The position numbers were made by a program, and so were the translations under genes. Positions 36,437 to 43,892 of a DNA stretch of 49,708 nucleotides are shown piece after piece. Source of the stretch: Alteromonas sp. C1M14 (lineage in GTDB: Bacteria; Pseudomonadota; Gammaproteobacteria; Enterobacterales; Alteromonadaceae). Below the pieces are notes generated by a model. The model did not search any database, had not been told where the DNA came from, and worked only from the letters and a program-made list of their open reading frames with translations. How positions within the stretch are numbered: position 1 is the stretch's first letter; each line of letters starts with the position of its first letter. Location of the stretch: assembly GCF_018860965.1 (NCBI RefSeq), contig NZ_JAHKQF010000016.1, positions 1 through 49,708 on the forward strand, read 5' to 3'.

Positions 36437-37063
36437 ATGTCTGCCTTTTTTTTCCACGACGCAAATTTTTTATTTACCGCGGCTATTGGCATTGTTGTTA
36501 TGTTGTTTTTGGTCGAGCTGGCCAGCATCATAATTGGCACAAGTATATTGGGCGTTTTTGACGATATACCTGATCCAGAAATTGACATTGACTCCCCTCC
36601 CAAACTTACGACAATTGTCGATGCGTTAGCACTAAACAGATTACCCATCATGATATGGTTTATTCTGTTTCTGAGTCTTTTTTCATTCTGTGGTTTATTA
36701 CTCAATACTTTTCATGCATTCGTCACCCAGGGCCGCTTTTTTGCTGTTTTAGTCAGTGTGCCTATCGCCATGTTAGCGGCTTTATTTCTAACAACTCGGT
36801 TAGGAAAAATGCTCGCCCAACTGTTACCAAAAAAAGCGCCCATCACCTTTGCTAATGAAGATTTTATTGGTGTAGTAGCACAGATAACAATTGGAATTGC
36901 TCGCCCGAGTGTTCCTGCTGAAGTCAAATTAAAAGACAAACATGGGCAGCTGCACTACTTACTTGTAGAGCCCTTCGATCCCAACGAAACCTTTGTCAAA
37001 GGGGATAAGGTAATTTTAGTTAAAAAAGGGGATAACTGTTGGTTCGCAACCCGTTCCCTCTAA
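36437..37063 (+). CDS. YqiJ-like membrane protein with OB-fold domain
   Basis: 208 residues; AAGGAA lies eight bases before the ATG. Three membrane segments (about 10-32, 70-92, 98-120) enclose a short acidic loop ('DIPDPEIDIDSPP'). The C-terminal ~70 residues form an NfeD-like OB-fold domain ('VAQITIGIARPSVPAEVKL', 'FVKGDKVILVKKGDNCWFA'). This matches the YqiJ/DUF1449 family, which normally sits next to a flotillin (YqiK). Here no flotillin gene follows. Role in membrane organisation is inferred from the family. Confidence 0.8.
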   Translation: MSAFFFHDANFLFTAAIGIVVMLFLVELASIIIGTSILGVFDDIPDPEIDIDSPPKLTTIVDALALNRLPIMIWFILFLSLFSFCGLLLNTFHAFVTQGRFFAVLVSVPIAMLAALFLTTRLGKMLAQLLPKKAPITFANEDFIGVVAQITIGIARPSVPAEVKLKDKHGQLHYLLVEPFDPNETFVKGDKVILVKKGDNCWFATRSL

Positions 37064-37126
37064 TGTTAACGGTCAAATAGGCCTGCAGTATAGTACTGAA
37101 AAACACCAACTAAAGTAGCATAAATA

Positions 37127-37145
37127 CCTTGCCAAAGTGGCAAGG
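37127..37145. repeat. Perfect 8-bp-arm hairpin before the histidine kinase gene
   Basis: CCTTGCCA-AAG-TGGCAAGG, 56 bp upstream of the kinase start codon. No T-run follows, so it is either an operator or a structured leader rather than a simple terminator for the YqiJ-like gene. Confidence 0.45.
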
Positions 37146-37200
37146 AAAGATCCCTTGTATCGCGCGTAGAATACCTTATGGTTAAACGAACGAGCCTGCG

Positions 37201-38445
37201 ATGAAAGCCAGTAAAAAAATTACTATCGTCATTTCTGGCGTCTATCTTTTTGTCAGCGTTATTCTTGCTGCCGTTTTTTTCGTGCAAGCCAAACGGGACG
37301 TGGATGCTGAAACGCAGGCAGCATTAGCCATGGCAGAAGCCCTGATTGCTCAACAGCTAACCTTTGACCAAATTGAATCGGTACTACAACACAGTAGACA
37401 CTTGCATGTAACCCAAGATATCCATGCTTTTAACGGCGATAGCACCGCAACCCAAGAATATATTAGCGTCAAAGATCCTACCAATAAGTTAACTATATAC
37501 GGCGCCCCAGAAGCAGAAAATGCAGAAATATTCACCACGGTGTATCAGGTGTTCGGCATACTTTTATTTTCGTACATTCTTACCCTTGTTTTGCTAAACA
37601 TTAGTGTGCGAGAAAAACTCAAACCCCTAAGTTCACTTAGCTTGGCGTTAGATCAAATTGGTGAAGGGCGATATGCCGTGGATGTAGATCCTGGGGATAT
37701 CGAAGAAATACGCTCACTCGTATCACATTATCAAACCATGGCCGACTCGTTATATCGACGCAAACAGAAAGTCCAACACCTTCGCGCTCGGTTAGCCACA
37801 TTGCAAGAACGTGAACGCCAAGGGTTAGCCCGTGAACTACATGACAATTTAGGCCAGTTAATTACCGGTATTCGTGTGCAAAGCTATTTACTCAAACAAC
37901 AAGCTGGCAGCCCTGCTTTTGTCCAGCGCACCGCGAATTTATTAGAGCAGCAATGTGAAGAAGTGCAGTCTGGTATTCGCCAGATCACTCATCAATTATA
38001 CCCCGTAGCCTTACACCGAGTTGGACTTGTTGTCGCACTCCAAGAGATGCTCAAGCGTTGGGCAGAGATCCACGGCATTGCCCTATCTTGTCATTTTCCT
38101 AATACCATACTTAGTATGTCACCCGAACGTGATATGCATTTATACCGGATCACCCAAGAAGCCTTAAGCAATATTGTTAAACATGCTCATGCCACGAAAG
38201 TAACGGTAAGCCTGGAGGCAAAAGATACCCAACTTATTTTGTCTATACATGATAACGGTGTTGGCTTACAAACTCTCAATGATACTCATCATGATGGCCT
38301 TGGTATGGAATCCATGCGCGAACGCGCTAGCCTTATTCGAGCCACATTCAACGTCAATAGTACTGATGGCACGGCTCTTAGTATTCACGTGCCACTAACT
38401 GAGCAAAAGGAGATCGACAAAAATGCACATATTACTTGTGGATGA
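37201..38445 (+). CDS. NarL-family sensor histidine kinase
   Basis: 414 residues. There are two membrane helices (about 8-27 and 116-136) around a ~90-residue extracytoplasmic sensor region without a named domain, then a HAMP-like linker. A HisKA_3 domain carries the phospho-acceptor His in 'GLARELHDNLGQLITGIRVQ' (~His 214). A C-terminal HATPase follows ('ITQEALSNIVKHAHATKV', 'IHDNGVGL', 'GLGMESMRERA'). The ribosome binding site is weak. Its 3' end overlaps the response regulator gene by 23 nt. The neighbouring PQQ dehydrogenase suggests control of alcohol oxidation, as for other NarL-type systems linked to quinoprotein dehydrogenases; this is inference. Confidence 0.93.
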   Translation: MKASKKITIVISGVYLFVSVILAAVFFVQAKRDVDAETQAALAMAEALIAQQLTFDQIESVLQHSRHLHVTQDIHAFNGDSTATQEYISVKDPTNKLTIYGAPEAENAEIFTTVYQVFGILLFSYILTLVLLNISVREKLKPLSSLSLALDQIGEGRYAVDVDPGDIEEIRSLVSHYQTMADSLYRRKQKVQHLRARLATLQERERQGLARELHDNLGQLITGIRVQSYLLKQQAGSPAFVQRTANLLEQQCEEVQSGIRQITHQLYPVALHRVGLVVALQEMLKRWAEIHGIALSCHFPNTILSMSPERDMHLYRITQEALSNIVKHAHATKVTVSLEAKDTQLILSIHDNGVGLQTLNDTHHDGLGMESMRERASLIRATFNVNSTDGTALSIHVPLTEQKEIDKNAHITCG

Positions 38446-39058
38446 TCATGCTGTAGTTAGGCAAGGTTACAGTGCCCTGTTATCGATGATGTTACCCGAT
38501 GCCACAATTCACGAAGCAGAAAATGCCCGTCAAGCAATGACCTGTCTCAATCAGCACGCCGTAGATGTGGTGATCTTGGATATTAATCTAGAACAAGCCA
38601 GCGGTTTGAATGTGGCACCACGGCTACTTAATCATTGGCCACGATTAAAAATTATATTTTTTAGTATGTTTGAAGAAGCTTCTATCGTGAATCGCGCCAT
38701 GCATACCGGGGCCTGCGGCTACATCAGTAAACGTTGCCGACCAGAAATCATGCTTGAAGCAGTAAAAGCGGTTATGGCAGGAAAAACCTATATCGAACAT
38801 GAACTCGCCATTAACTTAGCGTCTTATGCGTACAACGAGAAAAAGGACATTTTTGATCAGCTAACACGGCGAGAATTTGATGTATTCATGGGCGTAGCAA
38901 AAGGTCAGAAACGCTCTCGAATTGCCCAAGACCTGAATATTTCTGATAAGACAGTGTCTAATGCGATTACCCAATTGAAGAGTAAATTGCAGGTTAAAAC
39001 CAGCACAGAGCTTGTACATTTGGCCATCGACAATGGCTACGTGAAAATAGCGTCTTAA
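38423..39058 (+). CDS. LuxR/NarL-family response regulator
   Basis: 211 residues; AAGGAG precedes the ATG inside the kinase gene. A receiver domain has 'LLVDDHAVVRQG', the phosphorylated Asp in 'VVILDINLEQASGLN' (Asp 53) and 'GYISKRCRPE' (Lys). The C-terminal LuxR-type helix-turn-helix is 'LTRREFDVFMGVAKGQKR' with 'AQDLNISDKTVSNAITQLKSK' split at the recognition helix. It is the partner of the overlapping kinase and probably activates the downstream PQQ dehydrogenase gene. Confidence 0.95.
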   Translation: MHILLVDDHAVVRQGYSALLSMMLPDATIHEAENARQAMTCLNQHAVDVVILDINLEQASGLNVAPRLLNHWPRLKIIFFSMFEEASIVNRAMHTGACGYISKRCRPEIMLEAVKAVMAGKTYIEHELAINLASYAYNEKKDIFDQLTRREFDVFMGVAKGQKRSRIAQDLNISDKTVSNAITQLKSKLQVKTSTELVHLAIDNGYVKIAS

Positions 39059-39197
39059 TCGGGAATTGTCCTAAGGAAAACCGGGAACTTTTCCGTATTC
39101 AAAAATGCATGAGTTTGTCAGACTATCATTAAATCGACGGGTTGCTTGTTCGACCAGCCTTCGATTGGAGTGAGGTTCAACAGCTCACAATTTTTAT

Positions 39198-39226
39198 AGC
39201 TAACCCATAGGGTTAGCTTTTTTTTT
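39198..39226 (+). terminator. Intrinsic terminator after the two-component genes
   Basis: AGCTAACCC-ATA-GGGTTAGCT, a perfect 9-bp stem, followed by a run of nine T. Confidence 0.92.
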
Positions 39227-39273
39227 GCCAAAAACCACATAGCAACTAGCCAGGACTCTTGCTCTTAATTATT

Positions 39274-39286
39274 GGGAATAATTCCC
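39274..39286. promoter_or_regulatory. 13-bp perfect palindrome upstream of the PQQ dehydrogenase
   Basis: GGGAAT-A-ATTCCC lies 88 bp before the dehydrogenase start, where an activator of the LuxR/NarL class would bind. It is a candidate site for the adjacent response regulator. Confidence 0.45.
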
Positions 39287-39373
39287 CCCTCATGTCGGGC
39301 AAAAGTCTATTCTCCCTCTCTGCTAACCCACCCATACTGTTAACACTTCGTAAACAAATAGAAAAGGTACAGT

Positions 39374-41209
39374 ATGTCTACACTCATTAGAAATACCTCA
39401 CAAAAAGGGCTGGCATTATCGCTGCTCGTTTCCAGCATGTTGTCAGCTTCATTTGTCTCAGCCAAAGGTGTTACTTGGGACGATATTGAAAACGATGCAA
39501 ATACCCCAGAAGACGTACTTATGTACGGCATGGGACCTGAAGCCCAGCGCTTCAGTCCACTACAACAAATCAATAAAGAAAATGTACACACACTTTCTCC
39601 GGCCTGGGTAATGAGCTTCGGCGATGAGAAACAACGTGGGCAAGAATCTCAAGCATTGGTTTATGACGGTGTTATCTATGTCACTGGCAGCTACTCCCGC
39701 ATTTTTGCTTACGACGCGCGAACCGGTAAAAAGCTTTGGTCGTACTCTCATCGATTACCTGAGGGTATTCGCCCTTGCTGTGATGTGGTTAACCGTGGCG
39801 CTGCCATATTTGGTGATATGGTTTACTTCGGTACACTGGATGCCGGTATTGTTGCTCTCGACCGCCACACCGGCAAAGTGGTATGGAAGAAACGTTTTGA
39901 AGATTACCGCGCCGGTTATACGATGACGGGAGCGCCCACCTTAGTAAAAGACCAAAAATCAGGCAAAGTGTTGCTGATTCATGGCTCATCAGGCGATGAA
40001 TTCGGTGTCGTAGGTAAACTGTTTGCCCGCGACCCATTAACCGGTGAAGAAATTTGGATGCGGCCCTTTGTTGAAGGTCATATGGGCAGACTTAACGGTA
40101 AAGAAAGTACACCTACAGGTGACGAAAACGCCCCTTCTTGGCCCCGTGATGAGAACGGAGAGCTAGTAGAAGCATGGCATCACGGTGGTGGCGCACCTTG
40201 GCAAAGTGCCAGCTTTGATGTGGAAACCAACACCATCATTATTGGTGCGGGTAACCCTGCGCCATGGAATACCTGGAAGCGAACCGCAAAAGGCGACGAT
40301 CCCCGTAACTGGGACAACCTTTACACCTCAGGACAAGTGGGTGTAGACCCTACCACCGGTGAAGTGAAATGGTTCTATCAACACACCCCCAATGACGCAT
40401 GGGACTTCTCGGGCAACAACGAACTGGTCTTATTTGAATATGAAGAAAACGGCGAAACTATCAAGGCCACTGGGCACGCTGATCGCAACGGCTTCTTCTA
40501 TGTGGTCGACCGGGAAAACGGTGATTTTATCAAAGCCTTCCCCTTCGTAGACAACATTAATTGGGCCACTCATATCGATCCAGATACAGGCCGCCCTGTA
40601 GAAGTTGAAGGAAAACGCCCCCCTTTGCCTGAACCGGGTGAAGAAAAAGGTAAAGCAGTTGAAGTTTCACCACCGTTCTTAGGCGGTAAGAACTGGAACC
40701 CTATGGCTTATAGCCAGAACACGGGATGGTTCTATCTTGGCGCTAACCATTGGAAAGAAGACTACTGGACAGAAGAAGTTGTGTACACCAAAGGAAGTGC
40801 CTATTTAGGACAAGGCTTTAGAATTAAAACCCAATACGATGATCACGTGGGTGTGTTACGAGCGGTAGACCCTGTATCCGGTGAAATTAAATGGTCTCAC
40901 AAAGAAAAACTTCCTTTATGGGCTGGCGTTCTAGCAACTAAAGGTGGGCTGATCTTTACCGGTACTGGCGATGGTTATGTGAAAGCCTTTGACGAGAAAA
41001 CCGGTGAGGAACTTTGGAAATTCCAAACAGGCTCTGGCATCGTTTCATGCCCTATCACTTGGGAGTTAGATGGCGAGCAATATATCGGTCTAGCATCTGG
41101 GTACGGTGGCGCCGTACCACTGTGGGGAGGCGACATGGCTGAACTAACCAAGCCCGTCGCCCAGGGCGGTTCATTCTGGGTATTCAAATTACCTAAGTTC
41201 GAAAAATAA
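39374..41209 (+). CDS. PQQ-dependent methanol/ethanol-type alcohol dehydrogenase (periplasmic quinoprotein)
   Basis: 611 residues with a Sec signal peptide cleaved near 'SFVSAKG'. It has the eight-bladed propeller of quinoprotein alcohol dehydrogenases, with tryptophan-docking repeats ('DARTGKKLWSY', 'DRHTGKVVWKK', 'DPTTGEVKWFY', 'DEKTGEELWKF'). The adjacent-cysteine pair is in 'RPCCDVV' (~135) and PQQ-site residues in 'GAGNPAPWN'. The catalytic Asp is in 'NDAWDFSG' (~342). Two residues after it is Ser, not the extra Asp of lanthanide XoxF/PedH-type enzymes, so a calcium enzyme is likely. There is no C-terminal cytochrome domain, so it needs a separate cytochrome c, not encoded here. No PQQ synthesis genes lie in the window. 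Confidence 0.93.
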   Translation: MSTLIRNTSQKGLALSLLVSSMLSASFVSAKGVTWDDIENDANTPEDVLMYGMGPEAQRFSPLQQINKENVHTLSPAWVMSFGDEKQRGQESQALVYDGVIYVTGSYSRIFAYDARTGKKLWSYSHRLPEGIRPCCDVVNRGAAIFGDMVYFGTLDAGIVALDRHTGKVVWKKRFEDYRAGYTMTGAPTLVKDQKSGKVLLIHGSSGDEFGVVGKLFARDPLTGEEIWMRPFVEGHMGRLNGKESTPTGDENAPSWPRDENGELVEAWHHGGGAPWQSASFDVETNTIIIGAGNPAPWNTWKRTAKGDDPRNWDNLYTSGQVGVDPTTGEVKWFYQHTPNDAWDFSGNNELVLFEYEENGETIKATGHADRNGFFYVVDRENGDFIKAFPFVDNINWATHIDPDTGRPVEVEGKRPPLPEPGEEKGKAVEVSPPFLGGKNWNPMAYSQNTGWFYLGANHWKEDYWTEEVVYTKGSAYLGQGFRIKTQYDDHVGVLRAVDPVSGEIKWSHKEKLPLWAGVLATKGGLIFTGTGDGYVKAFDEKTGEELWKFQTGSGIVSCPITWELDGEQYIGLASGYGGAVPLWGGDMAELTKPVAQGGSFWVFKLPKFEK

Positions 41210-41232
41210 CCCTCTGATTTTTCATTCTACGT

Positions 41233-41251
41233 AGCGGGGCTTTGCCCCGCT
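41233..41251. repeat. Hairpin between PQQ dehydrogenase and pentapeptide-repeat genes
   Basis: AGCGGGGC-TTT-GCCCCGCT, a perfect 8-bp stem 24 bp after the dehydrogenase stop. No T-run follows, and the next gene's GGAG abuts it. It is likely a partial terminator or mRNA-stabilising hairpin setting the ratio of the two products. Confidence 0.5.
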
Positions 41252-41262
41252 TGGAGTTTTCA

Positions 41263-41907
41263 ATGAAATGGTTTTATTCACTTTTATTCTTAACCTCATG
41301 CGCGATGGCCGATCTTCCACCGTTTGAAGATGATTATTTAGTGGTGGCGGGCTGCAAACTCAAGCCCAATACGCAGTGCGAAAATATCGACTTATCGAAT
41401 CTTGATTTATCAAACCTTGATTTGTCAGGCTCAACCTTTACTAACGTTACGTTTCAAAACACCAATCTTGCCCATACTGATCTCAGTTACGTAACATTTA
41501 AACGGTGCAATCTCGACACCGCAAACATGCCAATGGTCAACCTAAACCATAGCGATCTTCGTTCTTCAACCGTGCGCAATGCGAATCTTGAAGGCGCCAC
41601 GGGCTGGGCTTTATTTGCCCAAGGTGTCAACTTTAATGGTTCCACCATGACAGGGATAAACTTTGACCAAGGCAGACTATCAGGGGCCAAACTCAACAAT
41701 GTCAATTTACGTGCCGCCCGGTTAGAACGGGTGTGGATGGGCAAAGTACAATTAAAAAATGCCGATTTAACCAATGCGAATATTCAAGAAGCAAAATTAG
41801 ACGCCGCTAATTTGGCCAATGCCACACTAACTGGCGCGCGTATTCATTTTGCCACCTTTCAAGGGACGTATATGCAAGACTGCCAAGATTGCCCTTTTGA
41901 CTGGTAG
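41263..41907 (+). CDS. Secreted pentapeptide-repeat protein
   Basis: 214 residues from ATG 41263, chosen because GGAG lies seven bases upstream. A signal peptide ends near 'CAMADLPP'. From about 40 to 205 it is a run of A(D/N)LXX pentapeptide repeats ('IDLSNLDLSNLDLSG', 'NLAHTDLSYVTF', 'NLRAARLERVWMG', 'NADLTNANIQEAKLDAANL' split), forming a right-handed quadrilateral beta-helix. Cys pairs near both ends ('GCKLKPNTQC', 'CQDCPFDW') suggest disulfides, consistent with periplasmic location. Function unknown; it is probably co-transcribed with the PQQ dehydrogenase. Confidence 0.88.
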   Translation: MKWFYSLLFLTSCAMADLPPFEDDYLVVAGCKLKPNTQCENIDLSNLDLSNLDLSGSTFTNVTFQNTNLAHTDLSYVTFKRCNLDTANMPMVNLNHSDLRSSTVRNANLEGATGWALFAQGVNFNGSTMTGINFDQGRLSGAKLNNVNLRAARLERVWMGKVQLKNADLTNANIQEAKLDAANLANATLTGARIHFATFQGTYMQDCQDCPFDW

Positions 41908-42272
41908 CTTCTTATCAAACCCGGCAAGGTCTCGTCTCGATACTCCCTCAGCAGAAGGTTAATATGATCCCATCAGAAGAAGCTCTTGTACCAACGGGGT
42001 AATTCTGGTGGGTTTGCTTTACTATTCTTAAGCCAACAAAATAACCAAAACATCGCTTTTTTTGTCCCTCCTTTTGAACACAATAAATGTTAATAATTAT
42101 TTCGTTGCCCTTTCATTTGATAATGAAAATCATTATCATTATCTGGTTGCGTATTCATTGCGGTTAATCGCACAAGGCCGTGCAATGGTCACAGAAGATG
42201 ATCGCCTAATACGTATGTTTTAGTATCTATTAACACGTTAAGTTTCATTATTCTTTAACCAAGGACACTGTA
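41908..42272. other. Intergenic region upstream of fumC
   Basis: 365 bp without a gene. Apart from the Fur box listed separately and the fumC binding site AAGGACA just before the ATG, nothing convincing is seen. Confidence 0.6.
42119..42137. promoter_or_regulatory. Fur box upstream of fumC
   Basis: GATAATGAAAATCATTATC matches the 19-bp Fur consensus at 18 of 19 positions, and a further CATTATC follows directly, allowing overlapping sites. It lies 136 bp before fumC. Fur-Fe2+ would repress transcription when iron is plentiful. Confidence 0.88.
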
Positions 42273-43649
42273 ATGACAACCACCAGAACCGAGAAAGACA
42301 GTATGGGCACCTTAGAAGTGCCTGCTGATGCCCTTTATGGCGCACAAACTCAGCGAGCAGTGGACAACTTTCCAATGAGTGGCCAGAAAATGCCTGAAGC
42401 CTTCATTAGAGCCCTCATCACGGTGAAAAAAGCGGCTGCACAAGCCAATGTGAAACTAGAGGTGCTAGACGGGGCTATGGGTGAAGCCATAAGCATCGCT
42501 TGCGACAAACTACTTAACGACAAGGATCTAATGCGTCATTTTCCTGTGGATGTTTTCCAAACAGGGTCCGGCACCAGCACCAACATGAATGCAAATGAAG
42601 TGATCGCGCGGACAGCCAGTGTCGATGCCAACCTGACAATTCACCCCAACGATCATGTGAATTATGGACAAAGCAGTAACGACATTATTCCCACCACTAT
42701 TCATGTCAGTGCGGCTATTGCAGTCAAACAGCAACTGTTGCCCGCGTTGGGCCATTTATATTCCTGTATTGGCAAAAAAGCTGAAGCGGTAAAGCAACAT
42801 TGTAAAACCGGCCGCACTCACCTCATGGACGCCATGCCCATCCGCATGGATCAAAGCCTTTCAGGATGGCAAGCACAGATTGGACAACAGATCCAAAATA
42901 TCACCCATATTCAACCGGCTATTCAAACCTTAGCCCAAGGCGGTACTGCCGTTGGAACAGGTATTAACGCCCACCCGGATTTTCCTTACGCGTTTAACCA
43001 GGCCTTGACCGGTCTCACTGACATTCCGTTTCAGCCGGCAGATAACTTCTTTGCGCTAATCGCTTCTCAGGATACCGCCGTGTCACTGTCGGGAATGCTA
43101 AAATCCAGCGCCGTGACGTTAATGAAAATAGCCAATGATTTACGCTGGATGAATTCAGGGCCATTAGCCGGTCTAGGAGAAATTGCCCTACCCGCTTTAC
43201 AACCTGGCTCATCTATTATGCCGGGAAAAGTAAATCCTGTGGTCCCCGAAGCGGTTACCATGGCATCTGCACAAGTTATGGGCAACGATACGGCCATTAC
43301 CGTAGGTGGACAATCGGGAAACTTTGAACTTAACGTCATGCTACCCATGATTGCCCATAACCTATTAAGCAGTATTACGCTTATCAGTAATAGTGCGAAG
43401 CTTCTTGCAGACAAAGCCATTTCGGGCTTTGAAGTGCTAGATGATAACCTTGCCGCTGCGTTGCACAAAAACCCCATACTGGTGACTGCATTAAACCCCA
43501 TTATTGGCTACAACAACGCCGCTGACATTGCCAAACGTGCATACAAAGAAAAACGCCCAGTGATTGATGTAGCAGAAGAAATGACCGATCTCTCTAGAGA
43601 CGAACTCAGTAAGCTACTCGACCCAATAAAGCTTACAGAAAATACATAG
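42273..43649 (+). CDS. fumC: Class II fumarate hydratase (iron-independent)
   Basis: 458 residues (E. coli FumC 467). Motifs include 'QTGSGTSTNMNANEVI', 'HPNDHVNYGQSSNDIIPT', 'GRTHLMDAMPI' and the superfamily signature 'GSSIMPGKVNP' with the catalytic Ser loop. It interconverts fumarate and malate in the TCA cycle without an Fe-S cluster. A Fur box upstream fits induction under iron limitation, when the Fe-S fumarases fail. Confidence 0.97.
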   Translation: MTTTRTEKDSMGTLEVPADALYGAQTQRAVDNFPMSGQKMPEAFIRALITVKKAAAQANVKLEVLDGAMGEAISIACDKLLNDKDLMRHFPVDVFQTGSGTSTNMNANEVIARTASVDANLTIHPNDHVNYGQSSNDIIPTTIHVSAAIAVKQQLLPALGHLYSCIGKKAEAVKQHCKTGRTHLMDAMPIRMDQSLSGWQAQIGQQIQNITHIQPAIQTLAQGGTAVGTGINAHPDFPYAFNQALTGLTDIPFQPADNFFALIASQDTAVSLSGMLKSSAVTLMKIANDLRWMNSGPLAGLGEIALPALQPGSSIMPGKVNPVVPEAVTMASAQVMGNDTAITVGGQSGNFELNVMLPMIAHNLLSSITLISNSAKLLADKAISGFEVLDDNLAAALHKNPILVTALNPIIGYNNAADIAKRAYKEKRPVIDVAEEMTDLSRDELSKLLDPIKLTENT

Positions 43650-43657
43650 CCGCACTC

Positions 43658-43688
43658 GGCGGGCACTGTTGTTGCCCGCCGCCTTTTA
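43658..43688 (+). terminator. Intrinsic terminator after fumC
   Basis: GGCGGGCA (43658-43665) pairs with TGCCCGCC (43673-43680), followed by GCCTTTTATT. Confidence 0.85.
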
Positions 43689-43892
43689 TTTGCAACGCAT
43701 TAGACCTGTAAACTAACCCCTTAGGCTTTGTTCCTCTTTACCAGCCCACCATGTAATTAAATTGAAAAGATGCCCATTAAATTAGATATTAAGATCCCCA
43801 GAAACTTATAATGATTCAATGACGACCGATGGTTATCGGTACGCCCCAATATAAAAGGGAACCACTCACTAACTCATACTGGAAGATAAATA

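Larger units (their letters stand above)
39059..39373. other. Intergenic region between response regulator and PQQ dehydrogenase
   Basis: 315 bp without a gene. It holds an imperfect hairpin right after the regulator stop (GGAAAA/TTTTCC, ~39075-39094), the strong terminator at 39198-39226 and the GGGAATAATTCCC palindrome at 39274-39286. The promoter of the dehydrogenase gene must lie in the last ~150 bp, and there is no clear sigma-70 -35/-10 pair. Confidence 0.6.

Noticed and set aside
40383..40412. Lanthanide-dependent (XoxF-type) signature in the PQQ dehydrogenase
   Set aside because: The residue two after the catalytic Asp is Ser, not Asp.
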